Source: Adineta steineri
Taxonomy: Eukaryota; Rotifera; Eurotatoria; Adinetida; Adinetidae
DNA length: 64,000 nt
Assembly: GCA_905250115.1 (NCBI GenBank)
Contig: CAJNOI010000076.1
Span: 1-64,000 of the forward strand
Direction of reading: 5' to 3'
Shown: in pieces, positions 13,164 through 25,460 of the stretch
How positions within the stretch are numbered: position 1 is the stretch's first letter
Layout: every line of letters begins with the position of its first letter
Notes under the pieces: generated by a model
Told to the model about the DNA's origin: nothing
What the model saw: only the letters and a program-made list of their open reading frames with translations
Databases searched by the model: none
Translations under genes and position numbers: made by a program

Positions 13164-14353
13164 ATGCGTTTACTAATTTTTCTCATTTGTCTTTTAAGTA
13201 AGTTTTCATATGTTGATTTTATTATCTTATTTTCTTGACTATTTTCATAGATCCATTGAATACTTGGTGTTCGTCATTATCTCCTAAAGCTACATCAACT
13301 ATTCTTTATGTTGGCACATATACAGGAGATGGTCCAAATGATAGTAAAGGGATCTATGCTTTTTCTCTCGATGATACAACATCAACGCTTACACCATTAG
13401 GTTTAGCTGTAGCAACAACTAATCCATCTTATGTACTTATTCATCCAACACATAAATATCTTTATGCTGCTAATGAAGAAGATAATGGTAGAATAAGTGC
13501 ATTTAAAATAGATTCGGCTCAAGCAGGACGTTTAACATTCATTAATCAACAATCATCTGCTGGTAGTGCTCCATGTTATTTATCGACAACTAAAATAGGA
13601 GGACATATTTTTGTTGCTAACTATGGTAATGGTACTGTTGCTGTTTTACCTACCGATGCAAATGATGGAAGTTTAAAACAATATACTGGATTTGATCAAC
13701 AAACAGGTTCATCAGTTGATCCTGATCGTCAACGATCACCTCATGCACATTGTATTTTACTTGATAAAATTGAACAGAATGCATTAAGTGCCGATTTAGG
13801 TTCAGATCAAATCTATACTTATCGATTTTTTCCAAATAATGGTTCATTATTACGAATACAAGCTACTAAAATAGCCCGATTAGGTGATGGACCAAGACAT
13901 TTAGTTTTTAATTCGAATCAAAAATTTGTTTATGTTGCAAATGAACTTAAATCAACTGTAACAGTTTACAATTATTTTCCTTCATTACATTCTGTTCAAA
14001 CAATATCAACTTTACCAGATGGTTTTACAGCGTGGAATTCTGTTGCTGAAATTCTTTTACATCCAATTTCAGAAAATTATCTTTATGTATCGAATCGTGG
14101 TCATAATTCAATAGCTGTTTTTAAAGTTGATAATAATATTGGACATTTAGAATTAATTCAACATATAAATGTTCAAGGTCAAACACCAAGAAATTTTAAT
14201 ATAACACCTAATGGAAAATATTTAATCGTTGCTAATCAAGATTCAAATAATTTAGTAGTTTTTTCGATTGATAGTACAACAGGAAAATTAACAGCAACTG
14301 GCTCGACTGCACAAGTCAGTAAACCAACATGTATTAAATATTTAGTTCAATAA
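13164..14353 (+). CDS. Secreted lactonase / 6-phosphogluconolactonase-like beta-propeller
   Basis: Member of the lactonase (YbhE/Pgl) family, seven-bladed propellers that hydrolyse sugar lactones or related cyclic esters. Exon 1 (13164-13197) encodes MRLLIFLICLL, the core of a signal peptide. A 53-nt intron (13198-13250) follows, then one long exon (13251-14353); phase is kept (A + AT = Asn). The mature part opens with ILYVGTYTGDGP, typical of blade 1 in this family. It continues with repeated blades carrying HPTHKYLYAANE, SAPCYLS, SPHAHCILLD, GDGPRHLVFN, HPISENYLYVSNRGHNS and TPNGKYLIVANQDSNN. Total is about 383 residues, normal for the family. The signal peptide suggests secretion or a vesicular site, unlike cytosolic bacterial Pgl. 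One intron at the signal-peptide boundary with an otherwise intronless body would fit an acquired gene. An AATAAA lies at 14392-14397. Confidence 0.85.
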
Positions 14354-17300
14354 ATTACATATTTTGCTATATATGATGCAGTTATTATGTAAATAAATTG
14401 ATTATGATCGAATGTTTGACATGTCGCACATTTCAAGGATTGAAAGTCTTTCTTTTTCTTTCTCTACTATCTTGAAATTAAGAAAATGTAATTGTATATG
14501 ACAGATTTCTTATAGGAGAAAAAATTTCTCGTTCGTTCATGGTCGATATGTTGAGTATTTTTAATGAAAAAAAGACCTTGTTAATAATTGGAAAAATATT
14601 GACTGAGTTATCGATTGTGAAAATATATGACAAATAAACGAATAAAAAGAAATTTTCATCTCGTGTATGCCTATCTAAATACACATATACATATGTATAT
14701 GAAAAGAATTAGTCTTTTCTATTAAATTAAATTAACTTATTGCCTTCTTTTGTTTTTATACCACTCATGTTTCTCACGAACTAATCTCATCAAGAATAAA
14801 AATCGCTTTTGTTTCATCATCAAACATCCTTTATAAAAAAAAAAATTTTATCTTTCATGATCGTGACAAACAACACCTATTGATTAATCATTTATTGAGT
14901 ATATAACTCTAATGTGTCGTTTTTAACTTTGAAATCACTATCAAGCGCCGGCATAGAATTTAATATGCTTAAGGGCAAAAAAACAACAACAATGAAATGA
15001 GCAGCGCACATTCATTCATTTCATTTCATTTCATTCCTATGCACTTTATTGAATAGCTACACATGCAGAAAAAAAGCCTACTGTTGGTAAGTATGTTAAT
15101 TCATTCCTACTGTCTTTATTTCAATGACCATGAAAGTCGACTTCTACAAATTTCTAATAGTTATTTTGTAATAGTATACAAAGGTCTTTTTTAGCTTTAT
15201 GTCAACACCTATCAGACAATATATCTCAAATATTTCTCTCTCGTTTAACTCATGTAATCAACACTGCCTACAAACGTGTTTCATCCTTGTTTCGAAGGTC
15301 TTCTAAATTATCCGATTTTACAATTGACTTAATGAATAAATAAATAAATCGATGACAACTGTCATCGTTCCTTGATATACATATGTTATAGAATGCTTAA
15401 AGTGTTTTAGTCATAATGATTAATTTTTTGTTTTATTTATTGAATTAATCAATTTCTTATAGACAACTAGTACTCATCATGCATAAATCATCTTCTCACA
15501 TAAACATCAGGATAGGTTTTTTCTGTGTTATTATTAGAACACATTATTCCTATCATAAAAATAGATCTTATCGCATTTATCGTCGGTTTATTAAGATATT
15601 TCTTTACAGTTAGTTTTTTTGTTTTTTGATAAACGTGATACTACGCCTGATAAACACTATATTTATAGCCTCAATTGATGATTGTTTGATCAAAACACAT
15701 AAACATATATACGAAAGATATATATATATGCATGTGTATATATTTGTCTATATACACACACACACGTTAAAAAAATATAGGAGGCGAATGTACACACATC
15801 CGTAGAGATAGTTGAATTGTATAATACAATACAATTTCTCATATAGAATAACATATGAAAATTTTCATCGTGTTTTTCTAAAGGTAAGAGATTGTAACGG
15901 ATATTAATATAATTTCCTTTTCAAATGTAATTTATATTTCAATGAATTCATAAGTAGATATTAATATTTTTATGTCTATATGTAATAATGTTATTATATT
16001 TCAAGAAGCTAATGTTTGATTGAAAGAGAAAGAAGGAAAGAAAGCAATGACATAAGTAGATATTACTTTTTTTTTCTTCTTGGCTATGAATATGTGTAAT
16101 ATGTATGGGGACAAAAAATTTCAAGGCAAGTTGCATACTACTGTCTTCTTAACATGTATACGTTGTATTGAAAAGAGATTAGGATTCACTATGTTGATAA
16201 TTGATGCTCAACAATTGCATGAGAACAAAAAGAACCTTGCGAGTTTTGTTAACAGCTGTTAGAAAACTAAGAAGACGAATAATCATGATGATTGTCTTGT
16301 ATACATATGATTATTATATAGTTTTTTTGATCATGCTTTGCCGAGACGGACGTGTATATAAAGATGCAAAAAAAAAAGCTTATCACTCGGTTTGTTACTA
16401 TAACTAAGCAAAAGAATAAGATGAAAGATGAAGAACGCGTATGAGAGATGATATAATATGTATATATATGTTAGCTGGTTCCCACTCTAATATTCTTGTT
16501 CTATCAAGAGCATTATTGATTATTAGAAAGAAAAAAGATAGATAGATCGACATACACAGAGACGAGATGAGATGAAGAAGGCAAAGAGAGAGAGAGAGAG
16601 AAAAGGAAACCTTTTACTTCTAACATAAGAAGTAATCGTGTTGACAAGTTTTTCTCGTAGAGATGAAGCTAAAGTTCAAGAGCAAACACTCGCGGCTTGC
16701 ATACTGATAGGTCCAAGAACAAGCAGAATAATTCGACAGCAAGGTAATTGAGTTTTGTACACTACATAAGCATATCTAAAGCTTCTTCATCATTTCTATA
16801 ATGATTAGATTGAAGAAGATTGTTATTCTTTTTGCTTCGTTCATTACACAATCTTAAACTAAACTTTATCTTTTAACATTGTATCTCGAAAGTCAGACAG
16901 GAAGGTTAACTTAGTTAATCTTCTTTTCTCTTTGATTATTGAACGTTTGTGAATTCTAATCATTAGAGAATAAATTCTTCTATTATTTTCAGATTAATAT
17001 TCATATTCATATACTTAACAAATCAATTTAAGTAAGTAAAAAAAACAAAATCAGTAGTTCATTAATTGATAATCTATTGAGCTCATATCAAGATGCGGCA
17101 TTTCTCCCGTTCAATAAATTCAATCAGTATAAGAACTGACCACTTCGTTGTCATTCTCTTGAGAGGAAAATTGTAATATTTATTGATAAAAAGAATTTTG
17201 TCTGCCTTTGGATTAGTATGAGAAAATATGCAAATGTGTTTTTTATATGCTAAAGATTCAAATCTTGCACGCGTTCATCATTTCTGAATTACAATCTCTC

Positions 17301-18049
17301 TCTCTCTCTCTATCGTTGTATTCATACATAGAAAGAAGATGAAGAATGTCACCGAAATAAACTATTGATGATGCTGAACAGAGATGTAGTCTAAACAGTA
17401 GATGAAGCAAATAGTTCTCTTTTTTTCCTTTACAGGAAATACGTTCACGGACAAAGGTCTGCATATGTACGAGACCGGCGCCGTTGTCGACATTAGATTG
17501 TTTACATACGTAGATAGAAATTGATGTTGACGTAATCATAACGTTGGCATGCACGCACGAACAAACGATAGCGAGAATGAGAGATATACAAAGTTCCACC
17601 CTCCTCCCTCCATCCCACTTTTGATCATTTTACATACATACAGTTTTTTGTATATTTATTCGATAGAAATATATATAAACTAATAATTATTCCTGTTATA
17701 ACTATTCTGTAAGTATTTTTCTTTCTTTCTTTTCTTTTTTAATAAAACTTAAAATTAAACATCATAGTTCATGTATGTCTTTACGTAAATAGAAACAGTT
17801 TATAAGGCTTGAGAAAGAGACAATTTTATTGTGAGTGACATAATCACACATATGCACATAAAAAGGATTGATCAAGTTTCAGTTCTTTTCTCTTCATTTT
17901 CTTTTCTTTTCTTTTTTCTGTCTCTCTCTCTCTCTCTCTCTCTCCCTCTGTTGTACATTCATTGTTCAATGCTTAAAGGTATAAAGACGAAAAAAGAAAG
18001 ACAGTACCCTAGTTTGATTTGAAAGACATTCACACCAGACAGTCAAGAG
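14354..18049. other. 3.7 kb non-coding region with microsatellites, upstream of the Ser/Asn-rich gene
   Basis: No supported gene. Contents: an (ATTTC)-type repeat near 15010-15037, TA/CA tracts near 15721-15765, a GA run near 16587-16600, CT runs near 17297-17310 and 17920-17945, and a possible untranslated exon ending at a good donor near 16742. Small open frames (16080-16407, 17258-17599, 17831-18022) follow the microsatellites and are not called. Its size and composition suggest regulatory DNA and/or 5' UTR exons of the next gene. Confidence 0.45.
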
Positions 18050-20552
18050 ATGAAACAGCTGCTACGTACTCAACAGCATTCTCACCATAACTCAAAAGGT
18101 AATTGTCGAATATGCGGTATGTAGTTTGTTATCATAATATCGACATCGTCGCGACAATCCCATATACACACTCATATAAATAAAAGTATATAGAAGAGAT
18201 TGACACTCTTATAACGAATAGTGCTAGTATATGGTTCTGTCTAGTGAATAATGATAATGATTTTTTTTGTAAGTATGTCTCTTGTATAGCTGCTGCTACT
18301 GTCTGTTACTATGGTCAAATACAATACTTGAAATGAAAGAAGAAAATGTGTTGAGTCTGAAGAATGCCGTCTAAATCAGATGAAGAGAGGAACAGAGAGC
18401 GAGAAAGAGAAACAGAGAATTGAATTGAATCAATAATCATATAGAATATTTCTCCGATTTTTTTTCTCCGCCTGCATATTTTCTCGTTCATTCGATTGGA
18501 AAATAATAATGAAGCTTTACAGCTTTTGCTTGGCTTATTCATGATAAATGCATGCATATGTATATGATCAAACGATACTTTTTGTTCTTTTTTTTTATAT
18601 ATTAGATTGATACATTGTATGCATTGATTTGAAGTGATGCTAGACATTTTATCGTTGCCATGCCATATATACATATATACATACATAGACATATATATGA
18701 AGATTGTATTATTATAGCCACTTTTTTTGAATATATCAATAAGTCTGTTACATCATCCTCATCATCAATAACATCTATGAGTAACTGATTATAGTCGCCG
18801 CCTTACGATCATCACTGAATACACTTGTGTCATTGATTGTATGTATTTTTATATATGGCATCGCGGCATCCTCTTTTACTTCATTGCGCGCACACAAATT
18901 AGGCATTGCTCTTAAGAGTCGTATGCATATACATGTGTATGTGGAGGCCACTTATCACACTAATTGTTCCCCATGATGCTTACTGCATCTATCTTTTTCT
19001 TCTTCGTCTTCTTCTTCTTCTTCTTCTCCTCTCTCTTTCTCTGGTCAAGTATACCCAATTCATATCTGTGTGCGTGTATGTGTTTTATTCTTCCTAGTCG
19101 TCTTTGTATGACAACAGATTGTGTGCTTCTCTTAAAAAAAATTTATCGTCGTCAATCATCAACAAAAGATTGTATATTGTATATAAAGAAAAGAACAGAA
19201 ACTGAAATGTTGTTCTTACGAATGAAGAAAAAAAATTTTTTGTCGTTCATGTCAATATGACACCCAAAAAGAAAATAGTAGACCTTGATTATAACTAAAT
19301 ATTTCTTTTTTAATTGTATATTTATTTTTCTTTTAGCTTGGGCAAGTCTTGATTGTCTTCTAACATCACTTCCAATAACACCATTATCACGTTCGTCACG
19401 AATAATGCGTTCGAATGGTAATCTTTCAATGACTGATACTCGTCGTATATCTCCGCAAACGACCAGTTCAAGTGGTTATCATAGTGATTTATCATCAGCA
19501 ATATCAGCTAATGAATCTCCACAATCAATTCATGAAATTCTTCCTCTTACATTTGATAAATTTTCTTCATCTTCACAAGTACAAAAAAGAACGGTTTTAG
19601 TCACAACAACAAATTCTACTTATGAAAAATCTTTACCCAATAAAAATCTTTCACGTATATCTAGTTTTATACGTCGACACTATGAACGTGCAAAATCTAA
19701 ATTAGTTTCAAAATCACTTTCATCATCATTATCGTCAACATCACAAGCACCTATATCTACGATTACAACATGTAGTAAAGCAACATCAACAACACCATTA
19801 TCTCACTTGTCAGAAGATAATTATGCATTAACAAATAAACAAAATTCGATATGTAATCAAAAACCTCATTATCTATCATCTGTCTATAAACAAAACTCAC
19901 ATACTGAACCGGTAAAAATACATACTATTCTTCTAATTATAAATATTTTTGTTTTGTTTCTTCAAAAATAAAGGTTTATTCTATATATGTACATCCATTA
20001 CATAATAATAATCACATGAAAATAACAACATCTCAACAACATAAAAATTATACTTCAATAAATGAATGTTATTCTCATCAACCTTCATATCAATATTCAA
20101 CAGTCAATAATTCACAGCAATATTCATCATCATATCGTCGTTTAGCTACAATGGCTAATTTTGAAAATACAAATAATAATAATAATTATAATCTTCGTCG
20201 TCATCATTATTATCCTGTTGAAACATCATCATCTTGTCAAAATTATTATCCATATCGATATACAAATAAAAATTATGATTATAATCGATCAAATTATGTT
20301 TCATTAAGTGATGTTATAAGTAATAAACCTAGTGCATTTAAACCTATTGGACAAAAAGTAAAACCAAAACAATTTTATCAACGTCCAACATATAATATTT
20401 ATGAACAAGTACCACCATCTGATGATCCATGTGATCTTGAAGTTGCACAATATTTTCCTCATACATCACAATGGAGTAATCCAAATTATTTTGATATTTA
20501 TTCGAATGATATGAATGTACAAAATCAAAACTATACAGAAACTTTGTGTTAA
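18050..20552 (+). CDS. Ser/Asn/Tyr-rich protein of unknown function
   Basis: Not recognised. I join a short first exon (18050-18098, starting MKQLLRTQQHSHHNS) to 19337-19911 and 19974-20552. Both junctions are GT-AG and the phases match (G + CT = Ala; then phase 0), giving 400 residues. The protein is low complexity and probably disordered. The first half is serine/threonine-rich, with a basic segment RRHYERAKSKL. The second half is Asn/Tyr/His-rich with YYPYRYTNKNYDYN. The most ordered-looking part is near the C-terminus, with DDPCDLEVAQYFP and NPNYFDIYSND, and could be a short binding motif. No signal peptide or helix is visible. The first intron is 1.24 kb, about 25 times the local norm, and contains CT/TTC tracts. 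The first exon rests on splice phase and an ATG, so it is less certain than the other two. Confidence 0.6.
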
Positions 20553-20986
20553 AAAATGTGTTTGTTTGTCATTATTATTGTTGTTGTTGTTTTGTTTTTT
20601 GTCTACAAATGATAATATAAAGAATTTATTATTTTCAAGTTTTTCATATAATTAAGTCAAATACTTGTTTTACGAACAAAATTCGAACTGGTATAAGATT
20701 TATTAAACTTATTAAACACATGTGGTGATGAAAATCATTGAAGCATCTTTTTTCTTTTTTTTTGATCAAGCAGAATTGATTCTTCTAGATAAAGATAATC
20801 ATATTGTTTAGCAATCCGTCTGTTCTATTAAAAAAAGACGAGATGCAATCATGCAGAAGAGAATTTCTAAATGTCACTCGTGATTTTTTTCCTCTTTTCT
20901 CTTGATAATTATTTGATTAGATGTCATAGTTTGTTAAAGAGAAATATTGGTTGTGTATAATAAGAACTGTATTACTAATGATTATT
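20553..20986. other. Convergent 3' intergenic region
   Basis: 434 bp between two gene ends. It carries a GTT-rich tract just after the first stop and T-runs near 20750. No gene seen. Confidence 0.5.
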
Positions 20987-23610
20987 CTAACAGCTGTCTT
21001 TGCTAATCGAATATTTTTGTTGTTCGATACGTCTTTCGAAATCTCGTATAATTAAATAATTTCTTTCATTAAATGAACCTAAATCATATTCATTTGATAT
21101 CCAATCGAAATCATGATGATAGTTTAATGTAAATTCGCTATTAAAATTTGATATATCTGCTGCTAATTTTAATGCTCGCCATGCTCGTTGTCCTTTCATA
21201 CCAATATATTCATGTAAAGGCCATTGAGAATTATTGATTTCATTTTGAATAAATGTAAATAATTTTTCTTGATCAATTTTTTCAGAATAAAATGTTTCAT
21301 TTCTAGTATTTTTAATTTCATTACTTTTATCTTTTGGCGAAAAATAAAATGATTCATGAAATTGTTGGTGAATCGATTTAGTTTCAAGATGAGAAGGTAC
21401 ATTAGGTGAATTAATAAAATACGAACCAATTAATGAAAGATATTTCATTTCTGTATGAGAAGATATATCATTCGTAATTCGTTGTAGAAATGCTATGGAA
21501 GTTGAAATACTATCTGTTTGTAAAAGATTAAGACCTTCATTCATTAAATTTGTTATATAACGATCGATTTCGTATGTAAAATCATTTACTTGATGAGAAA
21601 GAATTGGTGCATGAAATGATTTACCAAGGATAGTTTTAATATCTTTCCATTTAAATTTTGGACAGAATTGTTGTAATTCTTGTTCAAGTTCATCATCAGT
21701 CAATGGAGGAAATCGTTCACCTGATGGAAATTCACATTGTTCATCAGTATTAACTAATTTTTCAGTTGTAGTACGATGTAGAAAATCAATGGGTTGTCCG
21801 CTACAATTTTGAATATTTATTTCATTAGAATTTGTCTGTTTTTCATTCGTAGTTTGATCTGATAGCAGTGTTTCGAATTTAACCAGAGGTACAAGATGAT
21901 GAAGTTCATCGATGAGATGATTTCTGTTTAAAGTCATAGAATATACTTGAAGAAGAAAACGAAGTCGATCGAATTTAATATAATTAAGAAAATGTGGAAT
22001 TAAAAACTGAATAAAACTATGTGTATATATTTTAAAAGAAAAATAATTTTTACTTTTGTAATTTTTAATAAAATTTTCCCTAGAAGAGAATATTCATGAT
22101 TGTTTTTGTTTAGTAATTCTTTAATCAATTCAACTTTTTGTTCATCGATATTATCAAAGATTTGTGTAGGTAATTCATTGGTAGCTGTTACTTCAAGGTA
22201 TCGTGAGATAAATTGTCGAAGAATTTTTTCTTGAAAATTTCCTGAAGGAATAGATAATAGAATTTCAGCATCAGTAATAAAACGAATACAATTTTGAAGT
22301 GGAATCGTTTGAGAGATGTAGTCAAAAAATGGAAATCCAGCTAACATGTCTGAAACAAGTATACGATAGAATAATTCGAGATTAGTATCTGTCGCATAGT
22401 CTTCAATTGAACGATCAGAAGATGTATTTTCAAATTTTATCTTAATATCTGTTTCGATATCTTGTAGAAAATCATGTTCTTTGGATGGATCAATGAGTAT
22501 ATATTGTTGAGGATTATAATTAAGATATGAAATATTATCAAGAGTATATTTAATTAATTCAGGTTCATTTATTGTTGAATTAGAATGAGATGAATGATTT
22601 GAAAGTGTTGTAATACTCTTATTCTCAATTTGATTCAGAACTGGTTGGATTGTAAAAGGATTTATTTTCGATTGTTGACCAAGATAACGAGGTAACCAAT
22701 ATGTACGTAATTGATACATTGCATTGATAGCCATTTGAAACCAAACTGTATCGGTAATCGAACGGAATTCTTGCTGTTGAGAATAATATTTATAGATAAA
22801 ATTTAAATGTGAAATATCGATACGATTCGATTGCGATCGAAGTAAACGTATAGAATCAATAAAGAAATTCCAATATTTTATTCCAGAAGTAGATTGAAGA
22901 AACTATAGGTAAAGATAGTTTTTCTATATATTTAAGAAATCTTTTTGTTTACTTGATAAAATTGTCGAACATCAGTTACTGTTGAAAATGATTCTAAGAC
23001 ATTCAAATAACCTTCTTTGATATCATCTGACTCGATAAGTAATAGAGCAAGAAGACTTTCAATATAAATATCTGTATGAATATAATTATTTAATCGGTAA
23101 TGTATTAACCATTGTTTCGTTTCTTTATCTATCTGTTCCTAAGTATGTATATATATTAAGATAATGATCAGGATATTGAAAAATTCTTGCCTGCCGATGC
23201 GTTAATGATGGTGGATCAAAATCAAATTGATGAGTTGTACGATGGTAAAGAACACGTTGTCCAAATATCTGAATCATTTCTTTTATATAGGTAAAAAGAA
23301 CTCTGTTCAATACGTACAGGTAATGATAGATAAACATTAAAATAATCAATAGATAATGGATGATTCAATATATCATCAAGTAAGTGACTTGTTTCATCTT
23401 TATATAGAAATAATCAATATTTTTGTTCATTATATATGTCACTATGATTACCAGTTAAAAATTTAGTTTTTATTCTATGTATTGAATCACCAGCTGCTTC
23501 ATTATTATGCTGTATTTCAAAGAAATATATTCTATTTTATATATTAAATAATCTATTACTTTATTCGTTTGATAAGTAGGAAAATATTGTTGAGTATTTT
23601 CGATGATCAT
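20987..23610 (-). CDS. RGS22-like regulator of G-protein signalling protein
   Basis: Seven exons on the minus strand (23610-23560, 23509-23452, 23397-23318, 23268-23191, 23138-22953, 22902-22054, 22006-20987) sum to 2322 nt in frame, 773 residues plus stop. After a short leader the N-terminus reads DDILNHPLSIDYFNVYLSLP, closely like the opening of vertebrate RGS22. A segment GIKYWNFFIDSIRLL followed about 55 residues later by LRTYWLPRYL resembles a divergent RGS helix bundle. RGS proteins speed GTP hydrolysis by G-alpha subunits; RGS22 is a large, testis-expressed member. This protein is shorter than vertebrate RGS22 (about 1,260 residues). Its C-terminal half (DELEQELQQF, QRAWRALKLAADI) is not recognised. 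The intron at 23139-23190 has a GC donor. Coding status is secure; the family name is by motif memory only. Confidence 0.65.
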
Positions 23611-25305
23611 TTTTACAAGTATGAATTTAATATATCAAGCGCAATTTTATTATTAATTAAAGAAATAATAGTAATGCGCGAATAAAGAAATTAATCGAAT
23701 GCTAATGTTTGTGATGTATAGTGAGTATTCTCTCATTCAAAGAGAGAATAATTAACAGATCGTTCTAAAATAAAGACTGAATGTTCATGATTATTCTTGA
23801 ATCGAGTTAAGTTCATATATTGTTGAAAGAATGCTGATTTATCATCTATCATTGTCTAACTTTTGCTCTTCTCTTTTCGTTTTAATTACCTTGAAATGTA
23901 AAAGACTACAAAAATCTTTTGCTTCGCATCGTATTAAGAAGCAAAAATTAGGCACCACTTTTCTCCAGCAGATGTTTTACAGTCAAAAATGTAGCTGACG
24001 ATAGATAATTAAATAAAATCTTTTCATATTTGAGTCCAAACTTGTCGTAGATTTTTCTGTCAGAAATAAGAAAATCTAAACGTTTTGTATGCACATCATA
24101 TAGTAGCAATATAAGGTATATTTGCTTATCTTTAAGAAGATACTGCTCTGGTAGACATAATAATTGATGAATGCAATATTAGACACTTCTAACGAGGGAA
24201 CCGATACAACTGATCAATCGATATTTTAATTAAATATAGTGAACCTAGGGCTATCTACTATGCTGATTTCGAATATCACTATGATATTTCTCCATAGACT
24301 TCCAGAGGTACGATTTTTGGAAAACCAGTTTCATATGAAAACAAAACTTTGTTAAATTGATCCTTTTATCCTATCAAATGATAGAGCATATCTAGTAATC
24401 TACCTGAAACTATTATTTGTCCATTTAAACGAGCTTTGGAACGATGTACAGAGATAGACAGTTTATTAGTATTATAAACTTTTTGCAATTGATATGTACT
24501 AATAAAGTTAACGGAGTTTATGCTATTTGTATTTATCTAAATCTTCTTATAAGCTATTGTCAAAACGCGTTGTATGATGTTTTGAATCCTATTCTTTATA
24601 TGAACATACCATTTATGTGAATAAACTCGATTCATTATAATTAGTATTTAAAATCGAAATACTTTATCTCGCTAGTAGTTTACTATATAAACTATTATAC
24701 AGATTATAGTTTAAATGGTTTTACTAATCACTGTAGCTATAGACTCAAAACATATCTGATGAGTCCTTCCAGCAAGGATGAAATATCGTATGATGCTTTG
24801 AATCTAATCATCTATATAAACACACTCATATCACACCCATCCGCAAGCAATATACTGTTCGATCGGAATGAATATGATCGATACAATTGTTTCTCACTTA
24901 CACTTATCCACTCAAACCTTACAACGTACTGGAAATAAGACTTATTGAATACTACTAAATCATACTTTCAATATTTTATCAGGATAATAAAATTTCGTGT
25001 CTACGAACAGTTTCCAGTAAAGTTATTAAGAAGAATATCTAATTATTATAAAATGTTGTATAAGATGTGAAAGTACACAGCTGAATGTCGCAGTACTTCC
25101 AAAAAAATTCAAAAAACATTTCCATATGATGATTTGATTCTGTTTGTTATTAACGGCATTGATGTATATGTGTCGATTGAATGTACCTTTCAGTTTTAAA
25201 ACACATTTCGTATGAAATCTTTATTTACTTAGTATTACTATGATCGATGAAAATAAGGAAAAATATGTGTATACATATAGAAAACTTCAATAAATAAAAA
25301 TAGTT
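23611..25305. other. Intergenic region, left edge of the accessory island
   Basis: No gene supported. Two diverged copies of a roughly 40-bp sequence occur near 24570-24610 and 24788-24828 in the same orientation (both read TATGATG-TTTGAATC), probably an old duplication or decayed element. The interval holds many short imperfect palindromes (for example near 24660-24720). Confidence 0.4.
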
Positions 25306-25460
25306 TTATTTTTTTCTCAGAACAACAAGTAGTGCTATACGCGATGATGTAGCAGTTGATGTCAAAAGATGACTAGCCTCTTCAGCATTCAAACTAAAAA
25401 TTATTTATTCATATTTTGTGTCATTATTTTTTTAATAAAATAACTTACGCAGCAAATTGG

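Noticed and set aside
17258-17599. 113-codon minus frame
   Set aside because: Crosses a CT microsatellite (RERERE-type product) and has no homology; probably chance.
18906-19260. Plus frames with poly-Phe/poly-Leu
   Set aside because: Translations of a TTC/CTT repeat within the long first intron.
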